A DNA stretch of 64,000 nucleotides from CAVTWH01 sp963738365 (GTDB lineage: Bacteria > Actinomycetota > Actinomycetes > Mycobacteriales > Micromonosporaceae). The stretch spans positions 620,001 to 684,000 of the forward strand of contig CAVTWH010000006.1 of assembly GCA_963738365.1 (NCBI GenBank). The letters are read 5' to 3'. Position numbers and translations under genes: made by a program. Below, in pieces: positions 17,215 to 26,118 of the stretch; the stretch's first letter is position 1; each line of letters begins with the position of its first letter. The notes under the pieces are model-generated. The model was not told where the DNA came from and made no database searches. It was given only the letters and a program-made list of their open reading frames with translations.

Positions 17215-18359
17215 CGAGTCAGGGTCAGCGGTTCCGCCGTCGGGCGCTCCGCCGGGGGTACAAGGTCGACGAGGTGGACCTGTTCCTGGACCGGGTGGAG
17301 GCCACCCTCAACGGCGAGGCCCGGGGCAGCGCGGTGAACGCCGCCGAGGTACACGACGTGGTGTTCCGGGTGCGCTTCGGCGGCTACGACGAGTGGCAGG
17401 TCGACCTGCACCTGGACCGGGTCGAGCGGCAGCTGGCCGAGATGGCCGAGCGCGGCCCGATCGTGCCCGCCGTGGAGCGCCGGGCGGTGGCCGGCGCCGG
17501 TGCGGCCCGCCCGCCCGCGGACCGCTTCGCCGACGAGCGCTACCCCTCCGAGGACCGGTTCGGCGCGCTCAACCCGCGCGGTGACGACCGGGCCACCGGG
17601 CCCCTGCCGCCGGTCCGGGACGACCGGCCGCCCGCGCGCCCCGTCGGCCCGGCGGTGCCCGCGGCCGGCAGCGGCTTCGGCGCCGCGGCCCCGGCCGCCG
17701 GTGCGTTCGGCGCAGCGCCGGCCGCCGGCAGCTTCGGCGGTCCACCGGCCGCCGGTTACGGCGGTACGGGCGGCGGCTTCGGCACGGAGTACTCCGACCC
17801 GCGCTTCGACGGCCTGCGCGGCGAGCCGCGCTTCGACGACGCACGCGCTGACTCGCGGTATGAGGAGCCGATGGGACGCCGGTACGACGAGCCGCCGCCG
17901 CGCGGAGCCACCCCGGCCGCCCCGCCCCGCTACGAGGAGCCCGTGCGCTACGAGGAGCCTGCCCGCTACGAGGAGCCGCCGCCGCGCTACGACGAGCCGG
18001 GCCGGAGCAGCTACCCGGGCTTCGAGCCGGGCCGGCACGGCAAGATGGACATGACCGCCGAGATCCGCATGCCGGCCGACATCTCCGCACCGGCCCCGGC
18101 GCTGACCGGCGAGGCCGGCCGGGTCGACCAACTGCGGCGCACCTTCCACCCGCGCCGGTTCGGCAGCGGCTACGACCCGGCTCAGGTGGACCGGCTCTTC
18201 GACGGGATCGTGGCGGCCGTGGCGAACCGCTCCGCCGGCCAGATCAGCGAGGCGGACCTGGACCCCGGTCAGTTCAACCTGGTCCCGGGCGGCTACTTCG
18301 AGGCCGAAGTGGACCAGGCCCTGCGCGAGGTACGCGACCTCCTGCGCAACCGCCGCTGA
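17211..18359 (+). CDS. DivIVA-domain-like protein with repeat-rich linker
   Basis: A 382-residue protein. Short DivIVA-type motifs occur at both ends: FRRRALRRGYKVDEVDLFLDRV and FRVRFGGYDEWQVDLHLDRVE (residues 7-80), and FHPRRFGSGYDPAQVDRLFDGI with a following VPGGYFEAEVDQALREV (about 310-375). Each has the G-Y-x-x-x-x-V-D-x-x-L-D core. Between them lies a disordered linker rich in Ala, Gly and Pro with repeated R-Y-E-E-P units. DivIVA proteins sense membrane curvature and organise polar growth in actinobacteria; this one has no long coiled coil and is not canonical Wag31. It starts in the rlmN stop (GTGA). Confidence 0.75.
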   Translation: MTSQGQRFRRRALRRGYKVDEVDLFLDRVEATLNGEARGSAVNAAEVHDVVFRVRFGGYDEWQVDLHLDRVERQLAEMAERGPIVPAVERRAVAGAGAARPPADRFADERYPSEDRFGALNPRGDDRATGPLPPVRDDRPPARPVGPAVPAAGSGFGAAAPAAGAFGAAPAAGSFGGPPAAGYGGTGGGFGTEYSDPRFDGLRGEPRFDDARADSRYEEPMGRRYDEPPPRGATPAAPPRYEEPVRYEEPARYEEPPPRYDEPGRSSYPGFEPGRHGKMDMTAEIRMPADISAPAPALTGEAGRVDQLRRTFHPRRFGSGYDPAQVDRLFDGIVAAVANRSAGQISEADLDPGQFNLVPGGYFEAEVDQALREVRDLLRNRR

Positions 18360-18385
18360 CGGCCAACCCCACCGGACGCTCCCGC

Positions 18386-18560
18386 CCCCGACTGGGTCAG
18401 CCCCCGACTGGGGTAGCCCCCGACTGGGGTAGCCCGGCTGGGTCAGCTCCCGACTGGGGTAGCCCGGCTGGGTCAGCTCCCGGCTGGGTCAGCTCCCGGC
18501 TGGGTAGCCCGGCTGGGTGGGGGCCCGCTGGGTGTCTGGGTGAGGGCCCGCTGGGTGAGG
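18386..18560. repeat. Non-coding tandem repeat array
   Basis: The 219 bases between the DivIVA-like gene and the DUF2631-like gene are largely built from CCCGACTGGGGTAGCCCGGC-type units. The 30-base block at 18421-18450 is repeated exactly at 18451-18480, with degenerate copies on each side (CCCGGCTGGGTCAGCT, GGCCCGCTGGGTG). No gene or clear terminator is visible within it. Confidence 0.75.
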
Positions 18561-18578
18561 GGTCGGTGGCGGCGCGGG

Positions 18579-18806
18579 TCAGCGGCCGGATCGTAGGCCG
18601 CTCTTGCGTAGCACCACGTCGAGGACCAGGGCGAGGGCGAGCAGGCCGGCGACGGCGAGCAGGAAGATCGTCGCGATATTGCCCTGTTGGCGCGGCCAGG
18701 CCATGCACAGCAGCGCCATGATGGAGAGCACCGCGCCGGCCCAGGCGGCCCGTCGCGCCCCCGGCTTGTGCTGATCTGGTGAGGTCACCGGCTCGTCGCC
18801 CGCCAC
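18579..18806 (-). CDS. Small two-helix membrane protein, DUF2631-like
   Basis: 75 residues: a short polar N terminus (MAGDEPVTSPDQHKPGARRAAW), two hydrophobic segments (AGAVLSIMALLCMAW and FLLAVAGLLALALVLDVVL) and a basic end (RKSGLRSGR). It resembles the small DUF2631 proteins found near rlmN/dxr in actinobacteria; this is from memory of the family pattern. Role unknown. ATG 18806 has AAAGGGAGC upstream on the minus strand as a ribosome-binding site. Confidence 0.68.
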   Translation of the reverse strand: MAGDEPVTSPDQHKPGARRAAWAGAVLSIMALLCMAWPRQQGNIATIFLLAVAGLLALALVLDVVLRKSGLRSGR

Positions 18807-18968
18807 GTGCAGCTCCCTTTCGACGCACGCCGGACCCGTCGGCCCGGCACCCCGGCGGTCGGTACCGCCGCTGGTTAGTGTGGCATGCCCCCACCCCCAC
18901 CCCCACCACCCCCCGCCGCCCCAGGCCCCCTCCGGCCCCCTCCCGGGAGGTCACTCGGGGGATCTTGT

Positions 18969-19010
18969 CACTTACTGCTGTTTCGCCACCCCCGGAAACA
19001 GCAGTAAGTG
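18969..19010. repeat. Perfect 16-bp inverted repeat (hairpin element)
   Basis: CACTTACTGCTGTTTC (18969-18984) and GAAACAGCAGTAAGTG (18995-19010) are perfect complements around a 10-base loop. The element is notably AT-richer than its surroundings and sits between two divergent genes, 110 bases before namH. It could be a mobile palindromic (REP/MITE-like) element or a large regulatory hairpin. Confidence 0.7.
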
Positions 19011-19120
19011 CAGACCTCACCCCGCCCGCAGGCTCAGGAGAGCCGGGGGGAGTTGGGTGAGGGCAGCGGGGAGGGGTGGGTCGGGTAGGTTCTGGGGATG
19101 TTGGTGGAGAGGGGGCGTGG

Positions 19121-20692
19121 GTGAGGATCACGGGTACGGGGCACGCGAGTATGCGGATCGACACGCCGGCCGGGAGCATCCTGACCGACCCCTGGGTGAA
19201 CCCGGCGTACTTCGCCTCGTGGTTCCCGTTTCCGGACAACTCGCAGCTGGACTGGGAGTCGCTCGGGGACGTCGACTATCTCTACGTCTCGCACCTGCAC
19301 CGGGACCACTTCGACGCGGCGCACCTGCGCCGGTTCGTCAGCAAGAAGGCCACTGTGCTGCTGCCCGAGTTCCCCACCTCCGAGATGGAGGACGAGTTGC
19401 GGGCGCTGGGCTTCACCTCGTTCCTCAAGACGAAGACCAACGAGGTGTACGAGCTCGACGGCGGGCTGAAGGTGCTCATCCAGGCGTTGACCTCGCCCAC
19501 CGACGGGCCGATCGGCGACTCGTCGCTGTGGCTGGAGTACGACGGCGTCCGGGTCCTCAACCAGAACGACGCCCGCCCCACCGACCTGGGCTTCTTCGCC
19601 GCGCTCGGGCACGTGCACGCGCACCTGCTGCAGTTCAGCGGGGCCATCTGGTACCCGATGGTCTATGAGCTGCCGGCCGCGGCGCGCACGGCGTTCGGCA
19701 AGCAGAAGCGCGACCGGCAGTTCGACCGCACCTGGCGCTACATCGACGACCTGAAGGCGAGCTGGGTCTTCCCGATCGCCGGCCCGCCGTGCTTCCTGGA
19801 CGACGCCCTGTGGCAGTTCAACGACCTGGGCGGCGACGAGGGCAACATCTTCCCCGACCAGTCGGTGTTCCAGCGGGAGTACGCGAAGGTGGGCGGTACC
19901 AACGGGGTCGTCCTGCTGCCCGGCTCGGTGGCCGAGCTGACCGCCGACTCCTGCGCGGCCTCGCACCCGACCGACGTGGCCGGCTTCTTCGCCGACAAGG
20001 AGCGCCACCTGCGGGATTACCAGGCCCGCCAGCGCCCGGTCATCGAGGCGGCCAAGCGCTCCTGGGCGCACCCCGAGGTGGATGTGCTGGCCGAGCTGAA
20101 GAAGCGCATCGAGCCGCTGCTGGACGAGTCGATCTACCTGGCCACCGGGGTCGGCGGGCCGGTCCGCTTCGACCTGACCGACCCGTCCGGCGAGCAGGTG
20201 CTGGAGTCGATCGTGGTGGACTTCCCCGGCAAGGAGGTCCGCCCCTACGCCGACGAGAAGGTGCGCTACCGGTTCCGCACCGGCCGGACGCTGATCGAGC
20301 ACCTGCTGTACACCGGCGAGGTCGACTGGGTGAACTCGCTGTTCCTGTCCTGCCGGTTCTCGGCGGCCCGGATCGGCCAGTACAACGAGTTCGTCTACGC
20401 CTTCTTCAAGTGTCTGTCGGACGAGCGCCTGCAGTACGCCGAGGGCTGGTACGCCGAGCAGAAGCCGGACGCCGAGGACGTCAAACTGGGCGACTGGATC
20501 GTGCAGCGGCGCTGCCCGCACCTGAAGGCCGACCTGACCCGCTTTGGCATCGTGGACGGGCGCACCCTCACCTGCCAGCTGCACGGCTGGAAGTTCGACC
20601 TGGAAACCGGGAAGTGCCTGACCAGCGTGGGGCACGAGCTGCGGTCCCGGCCGGCGGCCGGCGACGAGCAGCCGGCCGCGGCCGGTCAGTAG
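19121..20692 (+). CDS. namH: UDP-N-acetylmuramic acid hydroxylase (MBL-fold plus Rieske)
   Basis: A 523-residue protein with a metallo-beta-lactamase-like N-terminal region (SHLHRDHFD near 58-65) and a C-terminal Rieske [2Fe-2S] motif: C-P-H near 463 and C-Q-L-H near 485. Segments such as GSILTDPWVNPAYFASWF, LQFSGAIWYPMVY and RRCPHLKADL match M. tuberculosis Rv3818/NamH as I recall it. NamH hydroxylates UDP-MurNAc to the N-glycolyl form, which makes peptidoglycan more lysozyme-resistant; N-glycolylated muramic acid is a known trait of Micromonosporaceae. GTG 19121 is chosen because the next codons read RITGTGHASM like the family start. It ends 7 bases into the opposite L,D-transpeptidase gene. 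Confidence 0.88.
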   Translation: MRITGTGHASMRIDTPAGSILTDPWVNPAYFASWFPFPDNSQLDWESLGDVDYLYVSHLHRDHFDAAHLRRFVSKKATVLLPEFPTSEMEDELRALGFTSFLKTKTNEVYELDGGLKVLIQALTSPTDGPIGDSSLWLEYDGVRVLNQNDARPTDLGFFAALGHVHAHLLQFSGAIWYPMVYELPAAARTAFGKQKRDRQFDRTWRYIDDLKASWVFPIAGPPCFLDDALWQFNDLGGDEGNIFPDQSVFQREYAKVGGTNGVVLLPGSVAELTADSCAASHPTDVAGFFADKERHLRDYQARQRPVIEAAKRSWAHPEVDVLAELKKRIEPLLDESIYLATGVGGPVRFDLTDPSGEQVLESIVVDFPGKEVRPYADEKVRYRFRTGRTLIEHLLYTGEVDWVNSLFLSCRFSAARIGQYNEFVYAFFKCLSDERLQYAEGWYAEQKPDAEDVKLGDWIVQRRCPHLKADLTRFGIVDGRTLTCQLHGWKFDLETGKCLTSVGHELRSRPAAGDEQPAAAGQ

Positions 20693-21492
20693 ATCCAGAC
20701 CGGGGTGCCGACCGGGTCGATGCCCTGCGCCCAGATCCAGTTCATGGCGGCGTTGGTGACCCGGACGCAGCCGTGCGAGGCGGGTGTGGGCGGCACCGAC
20801 TCGGCGCCGTGGATGGCGTACCCCTCGAAGAAGTAGCGCGGCCGGTAGAGCTCGCCGAGCGGTGCGATGCGGACGCCGTCGACGAACCGTTCGGTGGTGA
20901 AGTGCCCCTTCGGGGTGATCGCCACCGAGGTGACCCCTTCGGAGGTGTACTTGTAGCCGCCGCCGGTGGAGGTGTTGAGGATCGTGTCGACGTGCCCGCC
21001 GGTGACGAAGAGCAGCAGCTGCTTCTTCAGGTCCACCTCGATGACGTGGCCGCTGGTGCTGCGCGCGGTCGGCCGGGTCCCGGCGTCCAGCGCCGCCCAG
21101 GTGGCCGGCGTGGTGGTACCGGTGCGGGGTACTCCGGCGGCCTTCTGCAGCGCCCACACCGCCTGCTGGGTGAGGCCGCCGTACTTGCCGTCGTTGGGCC
21201 CGTTCCAGTAGCCCAGCTCGGCCAGGCGCTGCTGCAGCCGGGCCACCGGCTCGCCGCTGCTGCCCACCTTGAGCAGGCCGGTGAACGGGGTCGGGCTGGC
21301 GCTCGGGCTCGCGCTCGGGCTGTCACCGGCGCTCGGGCTCGCGGCGGCGCTGGCCGTGGTCGGGGTGGCGGAGTGCTGGGCCTCGGCGTCCGCCGACGGT
21401 GTGGTGCAGCCGCCGAGGGCGACGGCGAGCGCCGCCAGCCCCGCGACCATCCCCAGCGCCCCCGCGCCGATCCTGCTGGAGGTAGAAGTCAC
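20686..21492 (-). CDS. L,D-transpeptidase lipoprotein with peptidoglycan-binding domain
   Basis: A 268-residue protein. A lipoprotein signal with lipobox L-G-G-C is at residues 26-29, followed by a Ser/Pro/Ala-rich linker. A PG_binding_1 domain (LLKVGSSGEPVARLQQRLAELGYW ... TQQAVWALQ) and a C-terminal YkuD domain with IHGAESVPPTPASHGCVRV follow; the cysteine of SHGC is the nucleophile. It should form 3-3 cross-links or attach proteins to peptidoglycan outside the membrane. The gene is convergent with namH, with stop codons overlapping by 7 bases. Confidence 0.9.
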   Translation of the reverse strand: MTSTSSRIGAGALGMVAGLAALAVALGGCTTPSADAEAQHSATPTTASAAASPSAGDSPSASPSASPTPFTGLLKVGSSGEPVARLQQRLAELGYWNGPNDGKYGGLTQQAVWALQKAAGVPRTGTTTPATWAALDAGTRPTARSTSGHVIEVDLKKQLLLFVTGGHVDTILNTSTGGGYKYTSEGVTSVAITPKGHFTTERFVDGVRIAPLGELYRPRYFFEGYAIHGAESVPPTPASHGCVRVTNAAMNWIWAQGIDPVGTPVWIY

Positions 21493-21537
21493 GGGACCAG
21501 TGTGTACGGCGCTGTCAAGCGTGTCGCGCTGCGGCGC

Positions 21538-21960
21538 TCAGCCGAGCACCGGCATGAGCACGTCGATCTCGTCCGCCCGGCGGTAGTACTCGATGCCGGG
21601 GCGGGACGGGTCGAGCGCGCCGCTGCGCTCCAGTTCGGCGTAGGCGGGGGCGAGCCGGTCGTAGACGGCGGGGGCGTCGCCGCGCAGCCGGGCGCGCAGG
21701 TACCGGCCGCCGGGGATGACGGTGGTGGGCAGCCCGAGCGCGGCCGGGTCGTCGTCGTCGCGCAGCGTCACACAGGTGCGGTACCAGCCGCCGGTGGTGT
21801 CGAAGACTCCCAGGAAGCGTCGGCCGTGCAGGCCGACGAGGTGTTCCAGCCGGTCCCAGGCGGCGCCGATGGCGGGGCCGTCGCCGTCGGCGGTCTGCAG
21901 GTACATCACCGGGACGTCGGCCCGCTCGACCGGCTGTGCAGTGGTCTCCCAGGCGTCCAT
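21538..21960 (-). CDS. GyrI-like / effector-binding-domain protein
   Basis: A 140-residue protein resembling the AraC-effector-binding / GyrI-like small-molecule-binding fold: AIGAAWDRLEHLVGLHGRRFLGVF, TCVTLRDDDDPAALGL, and VIPGGRYLRARLRG followed by a C-terminal IEYYRRADEIDVLMPV typical of the family. Such stand-alone domains bind cationic drugs or metabolites. ATG 21960 is chosen as the most 5' plausible start; the ribosome-binding site is weak. It lies between the L,D-transpeptidase and FAD oxidoreductase genes on the same strand. Confidence 0.68.
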   Translation of the reverse strand: MDAWETTAQPVERADVPVMYLQTADGDGPAIGAAWDRLEHLVGLHGRRFLGVFDTTGGWYRTCVTLRDDDDPAALGLPTTVIPGGRYLRARLRGDAPAVYDRLAPAYAELERSGALDPSRPGIEYYRRADEIDVLMPVLG

Positions 21961-22031
21961 GCACTGACGGTAGGCAACAATCGCCGCTGGTACAACCGCT
22001 GGAGCGCCACGGCGTACCCGCTGTGCGGGCC

Positions 22032-23633
22032 TCAGGCCGGCGGCAGGCCGAGGTCGGCGAGGATCTGCTGGGCGGCGTTGTGCCCGGCGGCGCCGATCAC
22101 GCTGCCGGCCGGGTGCGCCCCGGCGCTGCCCGCGTACAGGCCGGGCAGGCCGGTGGCGTAGGGCATCCGGTCGGTGAAGGAGACCGTGTTGTCCACATGG
22201 TGGATGTGCCCGCCGGTGATCCCGAAGTGCTCCTCGATGCCGGGCGGGGTGAGCGGGAACACGTCGGCCACCAAATCCCGGGTGCCGGGGGCGTAGCGCT
22301 CGCAGAGCTCCAGCAGGCTGTCCACATAGGAGGGCAGCAGCTCGTCCCAGGAGCCGTCGGCCGGGGCGTAGGGCACCGACTGGACGAACAGCGCCGACGA
22401 GTGGTGCCCGTCGGCGTCCTGCAGCGACGGGTCGACGGTGGTGTGCAGGTACCACTCGATGGTCGGCTCGGCCGGCAGCCGGCCGGCGCACACCTCGTCC
22501 CACATCCGGCGTAGCTGGGCCATCGGTCCCTCGCCGCCGGCACCGCCGAGCAGGCTGGCCGAGCCGGGCAGCAGGTGGATGGTGGAGCCGAACGGGCTGG
22601 CCGCGCCCGGCGGCAGGCAGCTGAACCGGGGCAGGTCACGCAGCGCCAGGTTGACCTTGAGCGTGGTGCCGGTACGCCGCACCGACCCCATCCGGTCGCG
22701 CAGCCCGGCGGGGATCTCCGGGGCCAGGTCGAGCAGGGCGTACGGGTCGCAGGCGCCGAGCACCACCTGGGCCGCCAGTTCCCGCCCGTCGGCCAGCTGT
22801 ACGCCGCTGGCGGCGCCGCCGTCCACGGTGACCCGGGCGACCGGGGTACCGGTTTCGATCACCGCGCCGGCCGCCCGGGCGGCGTCGGCGAAGGTCCGGG
22901 ACACGGTGCCCATGCCGCCCCGGGCGATCATCCAGGTGCCGTCCGCCCCGGGCAGCCGGCACATGTTGTGCACCAGGAAGTTGTGGCCGGTGCCCGGGTC
23001 ATCCGGGCCGGCGTTGAGGCCGGACAGGCCGTCGGTGACGGCGTACATGCTGACCAGCAGTTCGGAGGCGAAGCCGAAGCGGGCCAGGTAGTCGGCGACC
23101 GAGCCGGTGACCAGGTCGACGAAGGTCTGCCGCAGGGCGGGGCGCAGGTAGCGCTGCGCGGTCTCGGCCACCGGCAGCGGCGGCGCCAGCCAGGCCGGCG
23201 CCAGGTCCTCGCGCAACGCCGCCAGTTCGGCCTGCATGGCGTCGTCGGCGGCGATGTCGGCGGCGGAGAAGAACCGGGTCAGCTGCTCCCGGGTAGCCGC
23301 CCGGTCGGCGCCGAAGAGCAGGTACGGCGAGCCGACCGGCCCGGGCGTGGGCAGGAAGTAGTGCGGGTCGCGGCGCAGCACGGGGATCCGTACCCCCAGC
23401 TTGGTGAGCAGCTCGGGCGGCATCAGGCCGAGCAGGTACGAGCCGGACGAGTGGCCGAGTCCCGGCACCTTGGCGAAGGGGTGTTCGGTGCGGGTGGCGC
23501 CGCCCAGCGCCGCCTTGCCCTCGACCACCACCACGGACAGCCCGGCCCGGGCCAGCAGGACCGCGGCGACCAGGCCGTTGTGGCCGGAGCCGATGATCAC
23601 CACGTCGGCGCGGGCCGGAGTTTCACTCGTCAC
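22032..23633 (-). CDS. FAD-dependent NAD(P)-binding oxidoreductase (PYROXD2/phytoene-desaturase-like)
   Basis: A 533-residue protein with an N-terminal dinucleotide-binding motif ADVVIIGSGHNGLVAAVLLARAG, the GGATRTEHPF flavin contact, a GGMGTVSRTFADAARAAGA segment and the C-terminal GLYAGSAGAHPAGSVIGAAGHNAA. This layout is that of the PYROXD2 and carotenoid-desaturase-like flavoproteins. No carotenoid genes are nearby, so the substrate is unknown. GTG 23633 starts the conserved region (TSETPARADVV). It is divergent from the MMPL transporter gene. Confidence 0.82.
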   Translation of the reverse strand: MTSETPARADVVIIGSGHNGLVAAVLLARAGLSVVVVEGKAALGGATRTEHPFAKVPGLGHSSGSYLLGLMPPELLTKLGVRIPVLRRDPHYFLPTPGPVGSPYLLFGADRAATREQLTRFFSAADIAADDAMQAELAALREDLAPAWLAPPLPVAETAQRYLRPALRQTFVDLVTGSVADYLARFGFASELLVSMYAVTDGLSGLNAGPDDPGTGHNFLVHNMCRLPGADGTWMIARGGMGTVSRTFADAARAAGAVIETGTPVARVTVDGGAASGVQLADGRELAAQVVLGACDPYALLDLAPEIPAGLRDRMGSVRRTGTTLKVNLALRDLPRFSCLPPGAASPFGSTIHLLPGSASLLGGAGGEGPMAQLRRMWDEVCAGRLPAEPTIEWYLHTTVDPSLQDADGHHSSALFVQSVPYAPADGSWDELLPSYVDSLLELCERYAPGTRDLVADVFPLTPPGIEEHFGITGGHIHHVDNTVSFTDRMPYATGLPGLYAGSAGAHPAGSVIGAAGHNAAQQILADLGLPPA

Positions 23634-23832
23634 CCGGGGCAGCCTAATCCGCCCCGGCCCGGCCGGGGGCCGGCTCGTCCGCAGCGGCGCCCGCCGGCAG
23701 GGCGGCCGGCCGCGCGATGAGCAGCCCGCTGCGAAGATGCGCGGTGGTGCCGCCGGTCGCCGGCCGGCGCCCGGGGTGGCCGGCGCGATACGGCCGGACC
23801 CCGGACGGCGGTCGCACCCGGCGGTGGGCATA

Positions 23833-23847
23833 GTGAAACAAGTTCAC
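23833..23847. promoter_or_regulatory. Operator-like inverted repeat before the MMPL transporter gene
   Basis: GTGAA-N5-TTCAC, 25 bases before the start codon and overlapping a possible -10 box (CATAGT, 23829-23834). Such a site could bind a TetR- or MarR-type repressor encoded elsewhere. Confidence 0.4.
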
Positions 23848-23871
23848 TCATGGGCCGACGGGGGAGCGGGA

Positions 23872-26118
23872 ATGTTCGAGCGGTGGGGCCGGACCGTCGT
23901 GCGGGCGCGCTGGTGGGTGCTGGCTGCGACGCTGGCCGTCGTGCTGCTGGGCGCCGCCTGGGGCACCGGCGTGTTCGGCTCGCTCTCCGGCGGCGGCTTC
24001 TACGACGGCCACAGCCCGTCCGCGCGTACCCGGGCGCAGGTCACCGCGCTGCTCGGCGCCCAGCAGGCGGATGTCATCGCGCTCTACTCCAGCCCCGAGC
24101 TGACCGTGGACGACCCGGCCTTCCGGGCGGCGGTGCTGCCGGCGCTGCGCCGGATCGCCGCCGACCCCGCGGTGGCCGGGGTGACCAGTTGGTACGACAC
24201 GCCGCTGCCGCAACTGGTGGCCACCGACCGGCACGCCACCTACGCCGTGGTGCGCTACCGCAACAGCGGGGATGACACGCTGCTGAGCAGCTACCGCGCC
24301 GGCCGGGTGGAGTACACCGCCGCCGCCCCGGTCACCACGCAGCTCGGCGGAGTGCTGCCGTTCTACGACGAGACCAACGCGCAGACCGCCCGGGACATCG
24401 CCCGGGCCGAGGAGTTCTCCCTGCCCGTGCTGCTGGTCCTGCTGGTGCTGGTGTTCGGCAGCGCGGTGGCGGCCAGCACGCCGCTGCTGGTCGGCGGGGT
24501 CGCCGTACTGGGCGCGTTCGTCGTCACCCGGCTGCTCGCCTCGGTCACCGAGGTGTCCACCTTCGCCATCAACATCATCACGCTGATCGGCCTCGGGCTG
24601 TCCATCGACTACGCGCTGTTCATCGTGTCCCGGTTCCGGGAGGAGCTGGCCGCCGGCCATCCGCCGGCCGAGGCGGTGCCGCGCACGATGGCCACCGCCG
24701 GGCGTACCGTCGCCGTCTCCGGGGTCACGGTCACCCTGGCGCTGGCCAGCCTCCTGCTGTTCCCGCAGGGCTTCCTCAAGTCCATGGGGTACGGCGGGAT
24801 GGCCGCGGTCGCGGTCGCCATGCTCGCCTCGCTCACTGCCCTCCCGGCCGGGCTGGCCGTGCTCGGCCCGCGCATCAACGCCGGCCGGATCCGGCTGCCC
24901 CGCCGCCGCCCGCCCGGTGCCAGCGCGGAGCACGGCCCGGGGGAGCACGGCCTGGGGGAGCACGGCCCGGGGGAGCACGGCCCGGCGGAGCATGGCCCGG
25001 GGGAGCACGGCGCCTGGGCGCGGCTGGCGCGCAGCGTGATGCGCCGGCCCTGGCGCTACCTGATTGCTGTCCTGGTCATCCTGCTGGTACTGGCCGCGCC
25101 GGTGACCCGGATCCGGTTCGGCGGCGTCGACGTGCGGGTGCTGCCCACCTCGGCCACCAGCCGGATCGTCGACCAGCGGCTGCGGCAGGAGTTCCCACCG
25201 ACCACCGGGTACCCGGTCCAGGCCCTGGTCACCGGCGCCGATGCGGCCGCCCTGCCGGGCGTGGTCGGGGCGCTCGGCGCGCTGCCCGGGGTCACCGGCG
25301 CCACGGTGGCCGCCCAACACGGTGACGCCGCCCTGGTCGACCTGGCCTATCCGGGCGACCCGACCGGCGACGTGGCGCGCCGGGTGGTGCGCGCGGCGCG
25401 GGCGTACCAGCCGCCGGCCGGGGTGCGGGTCGGCATCACCGGCTCCACCGCCGACCTGGACGACCAGCTGCGTTCGCTGGGCGACCGGCTGCCCTGGATG
25501 GCGCTGTTCGTGGTGCTGGTCACCGTGGTGCTGCTGTTCCTCGCCTTCGGTTCGGTGCTGCTGCCGGTCAAGGCGGTGCTGCTGAACGTGGTGTCGCTGG
25601 GCGCCGCCTTCGGCGTCGTGGTGGTGGTTTTCCAGCAGGGCCACGGCGCCTCCTGGCTGGCCTTCACCCCCACCGGGACGATCGAGCCGACCGACCCGAT
25701 CCTGATGGTGGCGGTGCTGTTCGGCCTGGCCACCGACTACGAGGTGTTCCTGCTCTCCCGGGTCCGCGAGGAGTACGACGCCACCGGCGACAACACCCGC
25801 GCGGTCGCCACCGGGTTGCAGCGCACCGGCCGGCTGATCACCTCGGCCGCGCTGCTGCTCATCGTGGTGGTGGTCGGCTTCGCCACCGGGGAGATCGCCT
25901 TCGTCAAGCTCATCGGCATCGGCATGATCGTGGCCATCCTGGTGGACGCGACGCTGGTCCGGGCGCTGCTGGTACCGGCGACGATGCGGCTGCTCGGCGA
26001 CTGGAACTGGTGGGTGCCCGGCCCGCTGGCCCGGGTCTACCGCCGCTACGGCCTGCGCGAGTCGCCCGCCCCGCCGGCCGGGGCGCCGGTGGGCACCGGC
26101 GCAGTCGAGCGCCGCTGA
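23872..26118 (+). CDS. MMPL family (RND-type) transporter
   Basis: A 748-residue membrane protein with two MMPL halves. Each half has one helix, a large extracytoplasmic loop and a block of five helices; conserved signatures are TLIGLGLSIDYALFIVSRFREE in the first half and LFGLATDYEVFLLSRVREEYD in the second. These carry the intramembrane D-Y pairs used for proton coupling. It probably exports a lipid or hydrophobic compound. The linker between halves contains five G-E-H-G-P-type repeats (about 345-370). GGGGGAGCGGG precedes ATG 23872. Confidence 0.9.
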   Translation: MFERWGRTVVRARWWVLAATLAVVLLGAAWGTGVFGSLSGGGFYDGHSPSARTRAQVTALLGAQQADVIALYSSPELTVDDPAFRAAVLPALRRIAADPAVAGVTSWYDTPLPQLVATDRHATYAVVRYRNSGDDTLLSSYRAGRVEYTAAAPVTTQLGGVLPFYDETNAQTARDIARAEEFSLPVLLVLLVLVFGSAVAASTPLLVGGVAVLGAFVVTRLLASVTEVSTFAINIITLIGLGLSIDYALFIVSRFREELAAGHPPAEAVPRTMATAGRTVAVSGVTVTLALASLLLFPQGFLKSMGYGGMAAVAVAMLASLTALPAGLAVLGPRINAGRIRLPRRRPPGASAEHGPGEHGLGEHGPGEHGPAEHGPGEHGAWARLARSVMRRPWRYLIAVLVILLVLAAPVTRIRFGGVDVRVLPTSATSRIVDQRLRQEFPPTTGYPVQALVTGADAAALPGVVGALGALPGVTGATVAAQHGDAALVDLAYPGDPTGDVARRVVRAARAYQPPAGVRVGITGSTADLDDQLRSLGDRLPWMALFVVLVTVVLLFLAFGSVLLPVKAVLLNVVSLGAAFGVVVVVFQQGHGASWLAFTPTGTIEPTDPILMVAVLFGLATDYEVFLLSRVREEYDATGDNTRAVATGLQRTGRLITSAALLLIVVVVGFATGEIAFVKLIGIGMIVAILVDATLVRALLVPATMRLLGDWNWWVPGPLARVYRRYGLRESPAPPAGAPVGTGAVERR

